Assembly (NCBI GenBank): GCA_037951105.1
Contig: JBAMJV010008904.1
Location: 72,001 to 136,000, forward strand
Length of the DNA stretch: 64,000 bases
Reading direction: 5' to 3'
DNA from: Echinarachnius parma
Lineage: Eukaryota > Echinodermata > Echinoidea > Clypeasteroida > Echinarachniidae
A program made the translations under genes and the position numbers. Positions 21,929 through 33,453 of this stretch are shown here, piece after piece; positions within the stretch are counted from its first letter, which is position 1, and each line of letters begins with the position of its first letter. Under the pieces are notes generated by a model. That model did no database searches. It worked only from the letters and a program-made list of their open reading frames with translations, and was not told where the DNA came from.

Positions 21929-22312
21929 AGTCCTTTCTAGGACTATTAACAGTCCTTTCTAGGACTACCAACTGTCCTTTTTAGGACTCTCCTAGAAAGA
22001 ATACCAACAGTCCTTTTCAGGACTATCCCAACAGTCCTTTCTAGGACTAACAACAGTCCTTTCTAGGACTACCAATTGTCCTTTTTAGGACTCTCCTAGA
22101 AAGAATACCAACAGTCTTTTTTCAGGACTATCCCAACAGTCCTTTATAGGACTACCAACAGTCCTTTCTAGGACTATCAACAGTCCTTTCTAGGACTACC
22201 AACAGTTCTTTTTTTTTTTTTTTTTTAGAACTCTCCTAGAAAGAATACCAACAGTTCTTTTCAGAACTACACCAACAGTCCTTTCTAGGACTACCATAGT
22301 CCTTTTCAGGGC
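21929..22312 (+). repeat. Array of 15 short hairpins resembling histone mRNA 3' stem-loops
   Basis: AGTCCT-TTCT-AGGACT or close variants occur about 15 times with CCAAC before and ACTACCA-like sequence after. Examples start at 21929, 21951, 22009, 22033, 22055, 22138, 22276 and 22297. Stems are 6 bp and loops usually 4 pyrimidine-rich bases. Two units carry AGTTCT/AGAACT, a matched change on both sides of the stem, and one has AGTCCT/AGGGCT, kept by wobble. A spacer CTCTCCTAGAAAGAATACC recurs three times, so there is also a higher-order repeat of about 105-130 bases. It lies 135 bases downstream of the Penelope-like ORF and may be its 3' untranslated region. Confidence 0.8.
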
Positions 22313-22416
22313 TTACCAATCCACCCATCTCACATGGTGTACCCGTAAACCACACGTATTATATACACCACCATGGAAACCGATACTTACAAGCAACATT
22401 TATCTGATAATGTACA

Positions 22417-23078
22417 TGTCGTGGTAATTTTGTACCGTAATATATATTTATAGGATGGAACACTTGAATATATATTTCTGTAATATTTTATTGTAATGTT
22501 ATATCATTTTAGTTCTGTACTCAGTATAATGTTGGTAGGCAATATAGAAGAAAGCCAAGTTGGTCAGTTTTATATGTAGTGGTATACTAGATATATTTTA
22601 ATGAAGAAAGCTAAGTTGTTCAGCTCTCTCTATCTAGATCCTCTTTCAAAGCTACGAGTCTACCCTTTTCTTTCATACCCACCCCTCTATTGATCCTCCC
22701 TGCATCGCCCCTATTCATGTCCCCCATAAACCCGCCTTGTACCAAGCTGCTGGGCAGCCCTATTCAAACACTCCCCCAGCCCCAAGCCCAACTCAGGACA
22801 AGTTCAATGCCCTCTTTGTTCTGCGTTATATCCTCTTCTTTTATGTCATCTTTCTTAGTTACATCAAGTTTGTTTGGTGTTTACTAACAACTTGAATCTT
22901 GCTTTTAGAGAAAAGGTATAAATATGAGGTGTTAGAAAGCTAATATGATTCCTCGTAAAAGTAACCGTGTTGTGAAGTTGGATCCTGGACCAGTGGACCT
23001 GCAAGCCATTTTGTTAGTGTAGTGCTGGTGGAAGCTGTACTTGCATTGCTGATTATAAGGTGTTGATGGTTTCGCTGT
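22417..23078 (+). repeat. Outer 5' LTR, first part
   Basis: It matches 33454-34114 almost base for base, beginning TGTCGTGGTAATTTTGTA. It ends with GCTGT, the target duplicated by the inner element. Confidence 0.9.
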
Positions 23079-23314
23079 TGTAATGAGTTGACTCGTACTC
23101 ATCAATAAACAGTCAGTTCAGCCATATCAGTTCAGCTTCCAAGTTATCTTTATTAGAGTACTGCTGTATTCAGTTTACTGTACTGGTGTGTATTCTGTAT
23201 GTGTCTATGTATAGTTGTATACATGCAGTGTGTAGTATGAGTGTGTATCTATACATACATTGTGTACTGTAATATTGGCAACATGCTATGCCTCACAAGA
23301 TGCAATACATCACA
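23079..23314 (-). repeat. Inner element LTR (3' in element sense)
   Basis: 236 bases, TGTAATGAGTTGACTCGTAC to GATGCAATACATCACA. It appears identical to the other LTR. Confidence 0.92.
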
Positions 23315-23525
23315 TCCCCCTTTTCATCATAAAGAAATAATGTCCCGAAATATTCAAAGTCCCAAAAATATCAAAATATCTTAAAGTCCAAAAGTTCTCG
23401 AAATGTTTAAATCCAAAAGTTCTCGCCGCTATTCTTAATTGTTTTTCTGTTCTCAAAACTTTATCAATAAGAAAGCTTATCTGGCTTCCTAACGTGGCGT
23501 CCACTGCGAGTAGTATGTGGACTCT

Positions 23526-26500
23526 TCACCGCCGGAGGGGTATTTGGACTCGGTGATGGGTGATGGAATTTGACATCACGGGATGGATTCGGCACATCCA
23601 CAGACGGACCGGGTGTGTCCTTGGATCGTGGTTCGTTGTCAAAGTGGATTCATCTAGGTTCGACATCGTCGAGGTGACGTCGATTTCTGCGCAAGACACC
23701 TCCATTTGGCGTCTCAACGAGGTAAGACCGTGGTTCCCGACATTGCTCACGAACGGTAGCTGGGAACCAGTGTCCTGTCTTGTGGTCCTGGACTCTGACG
23801 AGTTGACCTGGTGTGAGAGGTTGCAGATCATGAGCAGTCTTGTCATGATGGAACTTCTGTGTCTCTTGTCTCCGCTGCATACGATGGTAGACTTCATCGC
23901 GAGCTGGAGCACGGTTGCGGATCCTTGTTGGAAGGTTGTCCTTCATCTTCCTGCCGTATAGAAGCTCTGCCGGGCTAGGAATCTCGCTGTCAATGGGGGT
24001 GGCACGGATGCAAAGAAGTGCCATGTTGGGATCAATGTTACTCGCTTTGGCTTTCTTGAGCACGTTCTTCACCGTCTGGATGCTACGCTCGATGAAGCCA
24101 TTGGACTGTGGGTAGTGCGGTGAAGATGTGACATGGCAGAATCTCCACTGTGTACTGAAGTCCTTGTACACTGCTGAGTCGTACTGTCTGCCATTGTCAC
24201 TGATGACGCGATCTGGGACTCCCTGCTCGGCGAATATCTGCTTAGTCGCGTTGACTACAGCTGCGCTCGTGCATTCTCTCGGCAACTTACGAATGAAGGG
24301 GAATTTGGAGTAGTAGTCGCAGATGATCAGGAAGTTGTCTCCTTCAAAATAGAAGAGATCGGTACCAACCACTTGCCAAGGTCGACTGGGAACCTCGTGT
24401 TACAATAGGCTCTCAGAGGGATTGGAGGGCCTGTAAGTCCTGCAAACTGAACAGTTCGCTGCCGTCGCCTCGATGTCTTGGTTGATTGAAGGCCAGTAGA
24501 CTGCGCCTTTGGCCCGTAGTCGCATCTTCTCTGTGCCCTGGTGCCCTTCATGTAATTTGGACATGATGTAGGATCGCATACGTCCGGGAATAACGATGCG
24601 TTCTCCCTTCAAGATCAGGCCATCCTCTACTGACAACTCATCTCTAAATGGCCAGAACGAATGTAACAGTTTTGGAACATCACGTCTCTGTTCCGGCCAG
24701 CCATGGACGATCACGTCGCGCAGGGCAGCAAGATCCGGATCATTCGAAGTCTCCTGTCGCAGCTGGCTGAGACGATCAGGGGAGAATTGGACGAAGTGTA
24801 TCATGAGATCGAGTTCAATGTGGTCATTGTCCTTGACAGGCGAGCGTGACAGGCAGTCTGCCACTTGGACATCCTTTCCGATTCTCATGTCGTATGGCTG
24901 CAAACGCATTATCATCCTTTGGAGGCGAGGGGGTGCAGCTGTGAGAGACTTGCGGAGAATCATTTCCAAAGGCTTGTGGTCTGAGTGGACCGTGAACTGC
25001 CTGCCGTATACGTACGTGCGGAATCTTTCACATCCGAAGACCACCGCGAGAAGCTCCCGTTCGATATTTGCATACCGCTTCTCTGTATCACTGAGCGATT
25101 TTGATGCGTATGCGATTGGCTTGTTGTCTTGCATCAGGGTGGCACCTAACCCATGCATCGATGCATCAACTTGGATCAATGTGTTTTTCGTGCTGTCGAA
25201 GTATGCGAGTGTTGCGTCCTTGCAAATTCGGTCGCGTAGATCGTCAAAAGCATGCTGATGTGACTGTGTCCACACGAAGACTGCCTCTTCTTTAAGTAGC
25301 TCTCTGAGGCTGGCAGTCTGGGATGACAAGTTGGGGATGAAGGAGCTGAGAAAAGTCACCATCCCCATGAACTCGCGAAGCTGAGTCTTGTTTTCTGGTG
25401 GTGCCATCGACTTGATTGAGTCCACCTTCTTGGGATCTGGGTGGACCCCTTGTGCGTCATATACTTGACCAAAGAATTCAATCCTTGGAGCCTTGATCAA
25501 GCATTTCTGGCTGTTGAACTGCAGACCATGCTCACTTGCGATGCGCATCAGGCCATGGAGGTTCCTGGCATGTTCCGCTTCAGTTGCTCCAAAGACAATG
25601 ATGTCATCAGCGATTCCTATGACGCCACTGCAGCCTTCCAGAATCTGGTCCATTCTCTGCTGGAAGAAGTCCTGTGACACAGATAACCCAAAAGGCATCC
25701 GGGTGTACCTGTATCGACCAAACGGGCTGTTAAAGGTCGTCAAGAATGAGCTCTCCTGGTCCAACTTGATAGACCAATATCCGCTCTTGGCGTCGAGCTT
25801 GCTGAAGTACCGAGATCCTGCTAGCTTGTGAGTGATCTCTTCTGTCGTGATTGTGCGATAGTGACAACGCTGTATAGCTTGATTCAGTTCCTTTGGGTCC
25901 AGGCAGACTCTCAGGCTTCCGTTTCCCTTGCGGGCAATAACCATACTGTTGACCCACTGTGTCGGTTCCATAACCCTTGCGATCACTCCTTGTGCTTCCA
26001 TACTGTCCAGTTCCTGCTTGAGTTCATCACGGATGTGGATTGGACAGCGGCGTGGAGCATGAATCACAGGCTGAATGTCTGACTTGAGAGTGATGTGGCA
26101 TTCACCTTCAAACTCTCCAATATGATCAAACTGCCTGGGGTATTGTCGGATCAGTTCCTCCGTTGAATTCAGATCTGTCGAAGTAGTGCGCTTGATGTTG
26201 CTGATGTTCGTGTGCATTGTTACCAGCTTCAGTTGCAATGATGTTTTCAGTCCTATGATAGCAGGTCCCTCGGATTCAACTACGTAGAACACATCCGTGG
26301 ACCATGGAGAATTGTTGTACCTGCAGGGGAGCACTATCGACCCGTAATGCTTGATCTGCGTTCCGTTGTATGCCGTCAGCTTGGCATTAGTGTTGCGTAC
26401 AAAACTAGGCTCAGGAAACCCATCGGCTGTGAGATGATTTGGATACATCCCGCGAAACATGCGTACGGGCAAAGTGTTCCCTTCGGCACCTGTATCAACC

Positions 26501-27483
26501 TTTGACCGGATTCGGGCTGTCCTCTGCCCTTCAAACTTGATTTCAACATACGTCATTGCAGAATCAGATCTGTCATCTTTGTCCACGGCACTTATGTTTG
26601 AAACAACAATCTCTTCAAAACTCAGAGCATCGAATACCTCCTCAAGTTGGGCAGTATGCGTGGTGTCGTCAATGGTATCCACTCTCTGGTGCTGCCGATT
26701 TCTATATGAGTTTTGTCGCTGACGTGGAGGGTCACGACGGGTAGGACGATTGGCTGGTTGCTTTGAAACAGACCGCGACCGACAGAACTTCTGCCAATGA
26801 TTTTGCTTGCCACATTTCTTGCACGCTGTACCAAACGCTGGACAAATGTGACGTGGCTGTCGAGGATGATGGCGTCCACAGCTTTGACATGCACTTTGCT
26901 GAGGACGGGCTGCTATTGCATCAACCGCTTTGTTGTCTGGTTGCATGCGGGCTAGCTGTGCCATATGAGTTTGTGATGCTTCGTAGGTTCTCGCAATTTC
27001 CAGTGCGTTTTCCAGTTTCAGGGATTTGTCTTTCCCCAACAAATCCTTCTGTATGTCAGTGTACCTTGTACCAGCGATGAACTGCTCAATAACACGCTCT
27101 TGGAACTCCATGTCATCACGGAAATCACAGGTGTATGCATGCAGCTTCAGGCGCGACATGAAATCATTCGCAGTTTCTCTCTCCTGCTGAACAAATTTCT
27201 GTAGATACAGTCTGGCCACTCGGAAGTGGGTTTTTGGCTGAAGTTGGCTCTCAAACTTGCTCCATACCACTGCAGGATCCTTCTTGTTTTCCTCAGAAAG
27301 GCCCCATGAGTTGTAGAGCTTGAGTCCAGTTGCCCCAGCAAACAACAAAACGTGGTCAACTTGCTTGGTTTCGGTAACATTCTTCACAGAGAAATAAAGT
27401 TCACATTGTTGGTGAAAAATCTTGATAGCACTTGACCTATCTGGGTCATTCCGGTCCATACGAGGTGTAATTGACTCAGTCAT
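23526..27483 (-). CDS. gag-pol coding region of the inner Ty3/gypsy element
   Basis: Read on the minus strand: an N-terminal gag-like part (MTESITPRMDRNDPDRSSAI), a CCHC-type zinc knuckle region (CQSCGRHHPRQPRHIC, then CKKCGKQNHWQKFC), an aspartic protease motif (VDTGAEGNTLP), reverse transcriptase with YFSKLDAKSGYWSI and the catalytic ADDI box, RNase H with the IQVDAS and VHSDHKPLE motifs, the integrase zinc finger (HEGHQGT...CSVC), and an integrase core with ISDNGRQYDS and YPQSNGFIERSIQ. Gag and pol share one frame over most of the length, as in several Ty3/gypsy lineages. About one break is apparent overall. The proteins would make the particle, copy the RNA and integrate the DNA; for this copy the region is treated as a fossil. 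Confidence 0.9.
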
Positions 27484-27674
27484 TGTTCACTCTCAGTTCA
27501 CTCTCAAGGCAAAACGATTGTAGCATATAGTAATGTGTACTTACACAAAAATGCACACATGGGACTGTATGATGCACTGCAGAAGAATCCTATGAACTGG
27601 CACAGGTGCAAAGCAATAAAAGTCCTCAAATTTCACAATGCCTTGGGGTGTGGCTAGGTTCAGTGCTGCCACCA

Positions 27675-27910
27675 TGTAATGAGTTGACTCGTACTCATCA
27701 ATAAACAGTCAGTTCAGCCATATCAGTTCAGCTTCCAAGTTATCTTTATTAGAGTACTGCTGTATTCAGTTTACTGTACTGGTGTGTATTCTGTATGTGT
27801 CTATGTATAGTTGTATACATGCAGTGTGTAGTATGAGTGTGTATCTATACATACATTGTGTACTGTAATATTGGCAACATGCTATGCCTCACAAGATGCA
27901 ATACATCACA
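27675..27910 (-). repeat. Inner element LTR (5' in element sense)
   Basis: Identical by eye to 23079-23314. On the minus strand it is followed by TGGTGGCAGCACTG, the expected site of primer binding; the tRNA was not identified. Confidence 0.92.
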
Positions 27911-27915
27911 GCTGT

Positions 27916-28219
27916 AATCTGTATAAAACTGTGTTGTGTCAGGTTTCCGTTTCGGTTTTCGCTATGTTGTTAGGTTTCGGGTTTTAGCTTTAGTGTTAGT
28001 TATTGTTTTGGCTTTTAGGTTTTCTCTTTTAGTTTTCGTTTATGTTTTGATGTTTTATATTTGGAATTTAATAAAGAGTTCAAAGTTAAGTTATTATCTT
28101 CAGTGTCTTCCTTTCCATAAAGTCTTCTAGTAAATGAACCAGGGATAGATTTGTTAGGTTTTGATATGATTTATTGATTAATTTATTCTAATACCTGCGG
28201 ACCAGTTTCGCAGGTCACA
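27916..28219 (+). repeat. Outer 5' LTR, second part
   Basis: It continues the LTR interrupted at 23078 and matches 34115-34419. It ends CGCAGGTCACA, followed by the primer-binding-like sequence. Confidence 0.9.
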
Positions 28220-28424
28220 TAATTTTGGTGCCGAAACCCGGGAAGACTGAAAAGAAACACTGTTGTAAATTTAAACAATAACTCGCCAAATTGGGATAAC
28301 TTGAATGAATTGAATAGGCCAAAAAAAGGAATATTTTTAACATGATAAGCCTGACACAGCATAGCAAGGTTACAGGAATCAACATGGAGACGCCCATCCC
28401 ACTGAACTTGTCAACTCCCATCGG

Positions 28425-30414
28425 TAAACCCCCACTTGGTCTAAACCTGCTTCGTCTAATATCCACTTCGTCTAATCCTACATAGTCTAAACCCATTTCG
28501 TCTACAACCACTTGGTCCAATAGCCGGTTCGTCTAATAACCATTTGGGCTATACCCTTATCGTCTAATATCCACTTGGTCCAAACCCACTTCGTCTAATC
28601 ACCATTTCATCAAATTCCCGTTTGGTCTAATTGACAGTTGGGCTAATGCCCACATGGTCTAATGCCCACATGGTCTAATGCCCATTTGGTCTAATGACCA
28701 TTTGGTCTAATGACCATTTGGTCTAATGGAAGTTTGATATGATATAGGTGTTACAACGAATGTTTTCTTTCCCACTCGTATACAAATACAAAAGGGGGGG
28801 GGGGGATAATTGTACATGTCATTCCCCACCTGGTGAGGCGGGATGTATCCCACTCATCCTCCCGTTGCCTGTTTGACGATATACCATTTTATGGAACCTG
28901 TTTTTTTTAAAGGTACCTGATTATAACGCCCACTTGTTTCCTTTTAGGTGGTCAATATGCACCGTTTGATGAATAGTGGGAAAATAGATACAATAGATAT
29001 TATCTATTATAGATATTATCTATTTTCTCTTCGGTGGTGTATGAAGGTCACCTGATTGTAATGGCCAATTATTTTTCTTTGATACACAGGTTTCGTCTCA
29101 CTGTGGCTAAATATCCATAGAGATATAATTACGGGTGCGCTTCGTTATTCCGAAGGTTCGCTATTCCTAAAATGAAATCGGGTTCGTTATTCCGAAGGTT
29201 CGGTACTCCTAAAATGAATTAGGGTTTGTTAATCCGAAAATGAAATTGGGTGTGTTTCATGGGCCCCCTCCCAAATCAATTTAAATCATGGCTTTTATCT
29301 AATTTGATTGGAAAAGAGAGTAAAACAAGAAAACTCAGATTGCACAGTTTCAATTAAAACAATGCAAAAGCTCCTTAACGGGGGGGGGGGGGGGGGGGGG
29401 GCACCCCCTCCCACACCCCCTTTAGCAAAAAGCTAGATCTGCCCCTGCCCTTAGTTGCTATTTATGATGAAATACATACAATTCAGACAAATAAAATGTT
29501 AGAATTAAGATATTTTGGACTGATATCAAGCAGCAAAATCTAACTTTATGACATAATTATAATTATATAATATCAAATTGATTTTGGTTTAATTTCATGG
29601 TTTTTTTTTACATGAGAAAGATATAAATATATCTCAAATATCTAATTCTTATTGCACTGTTTTACAAAGAAAAATAAAATCACTTTTGAGGTAATTCATT
29701 TCAGATTATAACAACATATTACAAATGATTCTTATACAATTTTACTAGAATTTTAAAGCCACTCTTTGCCCCCTCCCCTTCTCCCACACCCCCATGCAGC
29801 CACGGCAATTAGAATAAGATTGATCCCCTTTCCCAAGACCACACTGCTCAAAATAATTTGTTTAGGCAACATTCAAATTCAAAAAATCAAATTCTTTTCT
29901 ACGTCGTATTTTTTAATAACCCTAATTTCATTTTAGGACTAACGAACCTTCAGAATAACGAACCCGATTTTATTTTCGGATCAACGAACCTTCGGAATAA
30001 CGAACCTTCCGAATAACGGACTGTAACCATAATTACAACCTTATGAAATCGTTCATACGGTATACAGGTGGTGGCCACCACACAGGTCAGTGTGGGCGAT
30101 CGTTAGACCAAATGGGAATTAGACTAAATGGTCATTAGACCAAATGGGCATTAGACCATGTGGGCATTAGACCATGTGGGCATTAGACGAAATGGCATTA
30201 GACGAACTGGTATTAGACGAAGTGATAATAGACGAAACGAGGAAAAAAAAAAGTAGACGAAGTGACAATTAGCCCATTTGGTGATTAGACGAAACGGCAG
30301 TTGCCTAAATGGGCATTAGACCTAGTGATGATTAGACCAAATAGGTTTAGCCGAAGTGAAGTTAGACGAACTGATGATTGGACCAAGTGGTATTAGACCA
30401 AGTGAATATAAACC
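28425..30414. mobile_element. Foldback element with GTCTAATG satellite arms, in the leader of the outer LTR element
   Basis: The left arm (about 28425-28735) holds about 18 words of the type TTTGGTCTAATGCCCA with TTCGTCTAA variants; the right arm (about 30105-30410) holds the complement (ATTAGACCAAATGGTC). CTCCCATCGG flanks both sides (28415-28424, 30415-30424), a 9-10-base target duplication as made by Mutator-like or foldback elements. No transposase was found. A second palindrome-armed segment lies inside (29117-30040). Confidence 0.8.
29117..30040. mobile_element. Nested element with TTCGTTATTCCGAAGG arms
   Basis: GGTTCGTTATTCCGAAGGTT repeats near the left end (29141-29220), and CGAACCTTCGGAATAACGAA near the right (29940-30020). 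Outer ends ATAATTACGG / CCATAATTAC are also inverted. A G run lies at about 29381-29401. No ORF. It sits between the two arms of the GTCTAATG element. Confidence 0.7.
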
Positions 30415-30556
30415 CTCCCATCGGAGGTGAGACGTGCTCACCGCTGAGAGCAGGAACGACAACCATCGGACCAGCGCCCGAGTGGGACCGGTATAGGGCA
30501 GCTACCCCCCTTCAATTTGCAGGGTTAGACCCCATGCCGTCAAGGGCAGAGCTAGC

Positions 30557-33229
30557 ATGGATCAGCGGACCACGTTACGTGACATCGCACCAGGTGGAGC
30601 CAGTGTCCACATTCAGCGGCAAAGGACTCCACTTAAGGTGGAGGATTGGGTCAGGGACATGAAGTATGTACTTGAGTCAAAAGGTACAATGCCTCCACAT
30701 GTGCAGTTTAACGAGGTCGTTCGACATACTGGAGGACGGGCTCGGGACCTCATCCTGAACTTGGAGCTGGATAGCGACCGATGCCTCACACCGGCTGCAG
30801 CCTTTCGGGAGCTGTTGGAGGAGTATGGCGATGCAGACTACACTACCTCACCGATGGCGAGTTTCTACGCACGGGTCCAGCACTCCAACGAGACAGCCAC
30901 CGAGTATGCTGTCGCTCTTGAGGCCAAGCCGCGGGTCGCGAAGGACAGGGGAGACAGGGCAGCGATGGTTGAGCAGGCGGCACGTGACAGTATGCTGAGC
31001 ATCCAGTTCATGCACGGTCTACGGGATCAAGGAGTGAAGGCTCGACTTGCACCGATGCGGCCTCGGGAGATGACGTTCCGCGACCTGAGGAGAGAGCTGC
31101 GCGTCATCGCGGAGGAAGAACGTCTTAACTCAGCCCAGGTCTACAGACAGGAGATGCGACAGGCAGAGCCAAGACAGGCAGAACCAAGACAGGCAGAGCT
31201 CAGACAGGCAGAGTTTAGACAGCCAGCACCACCCGAGAATCGAGCCATCGATGAGCTGACACGGGCTATGTATCAGCTGATCACGACCCAGCAGCAGCAA
31301 ATGGAGTCTGTGAACATGGCCATGGATTCGGTGAACAGGGCCATGGAGGAGAATCGTCGGAGGATAGCTGCCTTCGAGACCCAGCTCCAGCAACCCAGGG
31401 GCCCCCGTGACGACAGAGGGATAGGCGCACGGCGAGGAGGAAGGCGACCACAGCTTAGCGTCTGCTGCACGTGTGGACAGCCGGGCCACTTTTCTAGGTC
31501 TTGCCCTAATCAGCGGCAGATGCAAGGTGCCCCATCCCAAACTGACAATGCTGACAGCTTATCGAGACTCGCGAGCGAAGATGTTAAGGTGATCTTTGAT
31601 GAGGCAGTCCACGGCAAGTATCATAAGCGAGTAAAACAACCTAACCCCCAGTCCGAGTCACCATCTCACCAAGCCACTGCGTTCAACATGGCGACTCATG
31701 CTTCAACGTCAGAGCAAACGGTGGGTCAGGGGTCGACTAAACTTGAAGCAAGAATTGGCGCCCAAGATGTAATAGCAGCACAGGAAGCACATGAAGCTCT
31801 GCGAAAGGTAGCTGAATGGATATCCCAGGGACAGAGGCCTAGCCGAAGGCAGAGCCGCAAAGAGACGCGGCTAGTGAGGAGACTACTTGGGAAATGGGAG
31901 CATCTCGAGCTGAAGGACGGGATGCTGTTGTACCGAGCTAAAGATAGTAAGTCAGCTGTACCTGTTCTCCCAAGGAAACAGCGGAATCAACTTCTTCGCA
32001 GCATTCACGACGAGATGGGACATCCAGGTTATGAGCGGACTCTTCATCTCCTACAATCCCGCTGCTTCTGGCCAGGTATAGCTGCCGAGGTGCGATCATA
32101 TGTACAGCGATGCAAGCGGTGCACCCTGCGGAAGACACCAGACCCACATGCCAGAGCCCCACTAGAGAGCATCAGGTCGACCCGCCCCCTCGAACTGGTA
32201 TGTCTTGATTTCTTGTCCCTCGAATCGTCTATGGGTGAGATCGAAAATATCCTGGTGATCACTGACCACTTCACCCGTCACGCCCAAGCCTACCCGACCA
32301 GAGACCAGACTGCACTGACCGTTGCTAGAGCCCTGTGGCAGAATTACGCTGTACCTTATGGAATACCCGAGAGAATTCACAGCGACCAGGGTAGATCCTT
32401 CGATGCTGCCGTCATCAAAGAGCTGTGCAGTCTGCTGGGCGTCGACAAAAGCAGGACCACACCCTATCACCCCCAGGGTAATGGCATGACGGAGAGGTTC
32501 AATAGAACCCTGCTCGACATGTTGGGGACACTACTACCCGAACAGAAACCGCGATGGAAAGACCATGTATCCGCCATGACCTTCGCATACAACGCAACAT
32601 GCCACTCTTCGACTGGATTCACGCCTCATTACCTGATGTTTATGAGAGAACCGAGGACCCCAGCTAACTTGGTGCTGGACATGGATGCGGACAGGGATGC
32701 GACCCAAGGACAAGCCGAGTACGTCCACCAAGTCAGAGAAGGCCTGGAGGATGCGTTCCGCGCTGCTAACACTGCGGCTGACCAGGCGAGGACGAAGCAG
32801 AAAAGGGCGTATGACCAGAAATCAAAGGGGATAGACTTTAAGGTAGGCGACAAAGTGATTGTAGCAAACAAGAACCTCCGGGGTAGGATGAAGATCGCGG
32901 ATAGGTGGGAGGAGCATCGATACACTGTTATCGATAAGGTCAAGGGTCAATCTGTGTATGTTGTTCGTAGGGACGACAATGGTATCAAGCGCACTATTCA
33001 TAGGAATATGCTGACCGCATGCACATTCTTAACGGATGGCTACGATGCCTCAAGCGAAGAAGAGGAAGCGGTTAGTGTAGGTGAGGAGACGGTTTCCAAT
33101 GACATCCTCAGTCCCGATATGTCCCTTTCGGAAGCCGACTCTACACCACGTCCCAAGCCCCAGAGAACTCAATACCCCAAAAGGCGACGTAAGGCCCCTG
33201 ATCGGTTTGGACTGTTGAATAATAGTTAA
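30557..33229 (+). CDS. gag and integrase coding region of the outer LTR element
   Basis: An 890-residue frame. The N-terminal part is gag-like, followed by a Gln/Arg/Glu-rich stretch with a repeated EPRQA unit, a CCHC zinc knuckle (CCTCGQPGHFSRSC), an integrase zinc-binding region (HDEMGHPGYERTLHLLQSRC and CKRC), an integrase core (LVCLDFLS, IHSDQGRSFD, YHPQGNGMTERFNRTL), and an acidic tail. These are Ty3/gypsy-type parts. The region is broken: not every pol part expected between gag and integrase is recognisable. The start at 30557 was chosen because the longer upstream frame differs; it is uncertain because the foldback insertion lies just upstream. Confidence 0.8.
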   Translation: MDQRTTLRDIAPGGASVHIQRQRTPLKVEDWVRDMKYVLESKGTMPPHVQFNEVVRHTGGRARDLILNLELDSDRCLTPAAAFRELLEEYGDADYTTSPMASFYARVQHSNETATEYAVALEAKPRVAKDRGDRAAMVEQAARDSMLSIQFMHGLRDQGVKARLAPMRPREMTFRDLRRELRVIAEEERLNSAQVYRQEMRQAEPRQAEPRQAELRQAEFRQPAPPENRAIDELTRAMYQLITTQQQQMESVNMAMDSVNRAMEENRRRIAAFETQLQQPRGPRDDRGIGARRGGRRPQLSVCCTCGQPGHFSRSCPNQRQMQGAPSQTDNADSLSRLASEDVKVIFDEAVHGKYHKRVKQPNPQSESPSHQATAFNMATHASTSEQTVGQGSTKLEARIGAQDVIAAQEAHEALRKVAEWISQGQRPSRRQSRKETRLVRRLLGKWEHLELKDGMLLYRAKDSKSAVPVLPRKQRNQLLRSIHDEMGHPGYERTLHLLQSRCFWPGIAAEVRSYVQRCKRCTLRKTPDPHARAPLESIRSTRPLELVCLDFLSLESSMGEIENILVITDHFTRHAQAYPTRDQTALTVARALWQNYAVPYGIPERIHSDQGRSFDAAVIKELCSLLGVDKSRTTPYHPQGNGMTERFNRTLLDMLGTLLPEQKPRWKDHVSAMTFAYNATCHSSTGFTPHYLMFMREPRTPANLVLDMDADRDATQGQAEYVHQVREGLEDAFRAANTAADQARTKQKRAYDQKSKGIDFKVGDKVIVANKNLRGRMKIADRWEEHRYTVIDKVKGQSVYVVRRDDNGIKRTIHRNMLTACTFLTDGYDASSEEEEAVSVGEETVSNDILSPDMSLSEADSTPRPKPQRTQYPKRRRKAPDRFGLLNNS

Positions 33230-33257
33230 TTTGTCATATATATTGGACTGTAATGTA

Positions 33258-33453
33258 TTGTTGAGGACACCAATATTCAAACTAGTGGTGAATGTTATGT
33301 CAATTTTTACATTCAGATTACATTTAGATTCTTTTTATTGTTGAGGACAACAATATTCAAACTAGTGGTGAATGTCATGGTCAATTTTTACATTCAGATT
33401 ATATTTATATTCTTTTCATTGTTGAGGACAACAATGTTTAAACTAGTGGTGAA
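33258..33453 (+). repeat. Three tandem copies of an 80-base unit before the outer 3' LTR
   Basis: TTGTTGAGGACA(A/C)CAATATTC...CAAACTAGTGGTGAATG occurs three times, the last abutting the LTR. This is the position of the polypurine tract, so the duplicated unit may include it. Confidence 0.8.

Larger units (their letters stand above)
23079..27910 (-). mobile_element. Inner LTR retrotransposon, Ty3/gypsy (possibly Mag-like)
   Basis: It sits inside the outer 5' LTR with a 5-base duplication GCTGT (23074-23078, 27911-27915). LTRs of 236 bases (23079-23314 and 27675-27910) look identical by eye, so it is younger than the outer element. The sense strand is minus: the right LTR is the 5' one, and a purine tract (complement of CCCCCTTTTC at 23316-23325) lies just before the 3' LTR. 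Gag, protease, reverse transcriptase, RNase H and integrase are recognisable in that order. It looks nearly whole, with about one apparent break in the coding region. Confidence 0.9.

Noticed and set aside
23560-27080. Plus-strand ORFs across the inner LTR element
   Set aside because: They are antisense shadows of the minus-strand gag-pol region.
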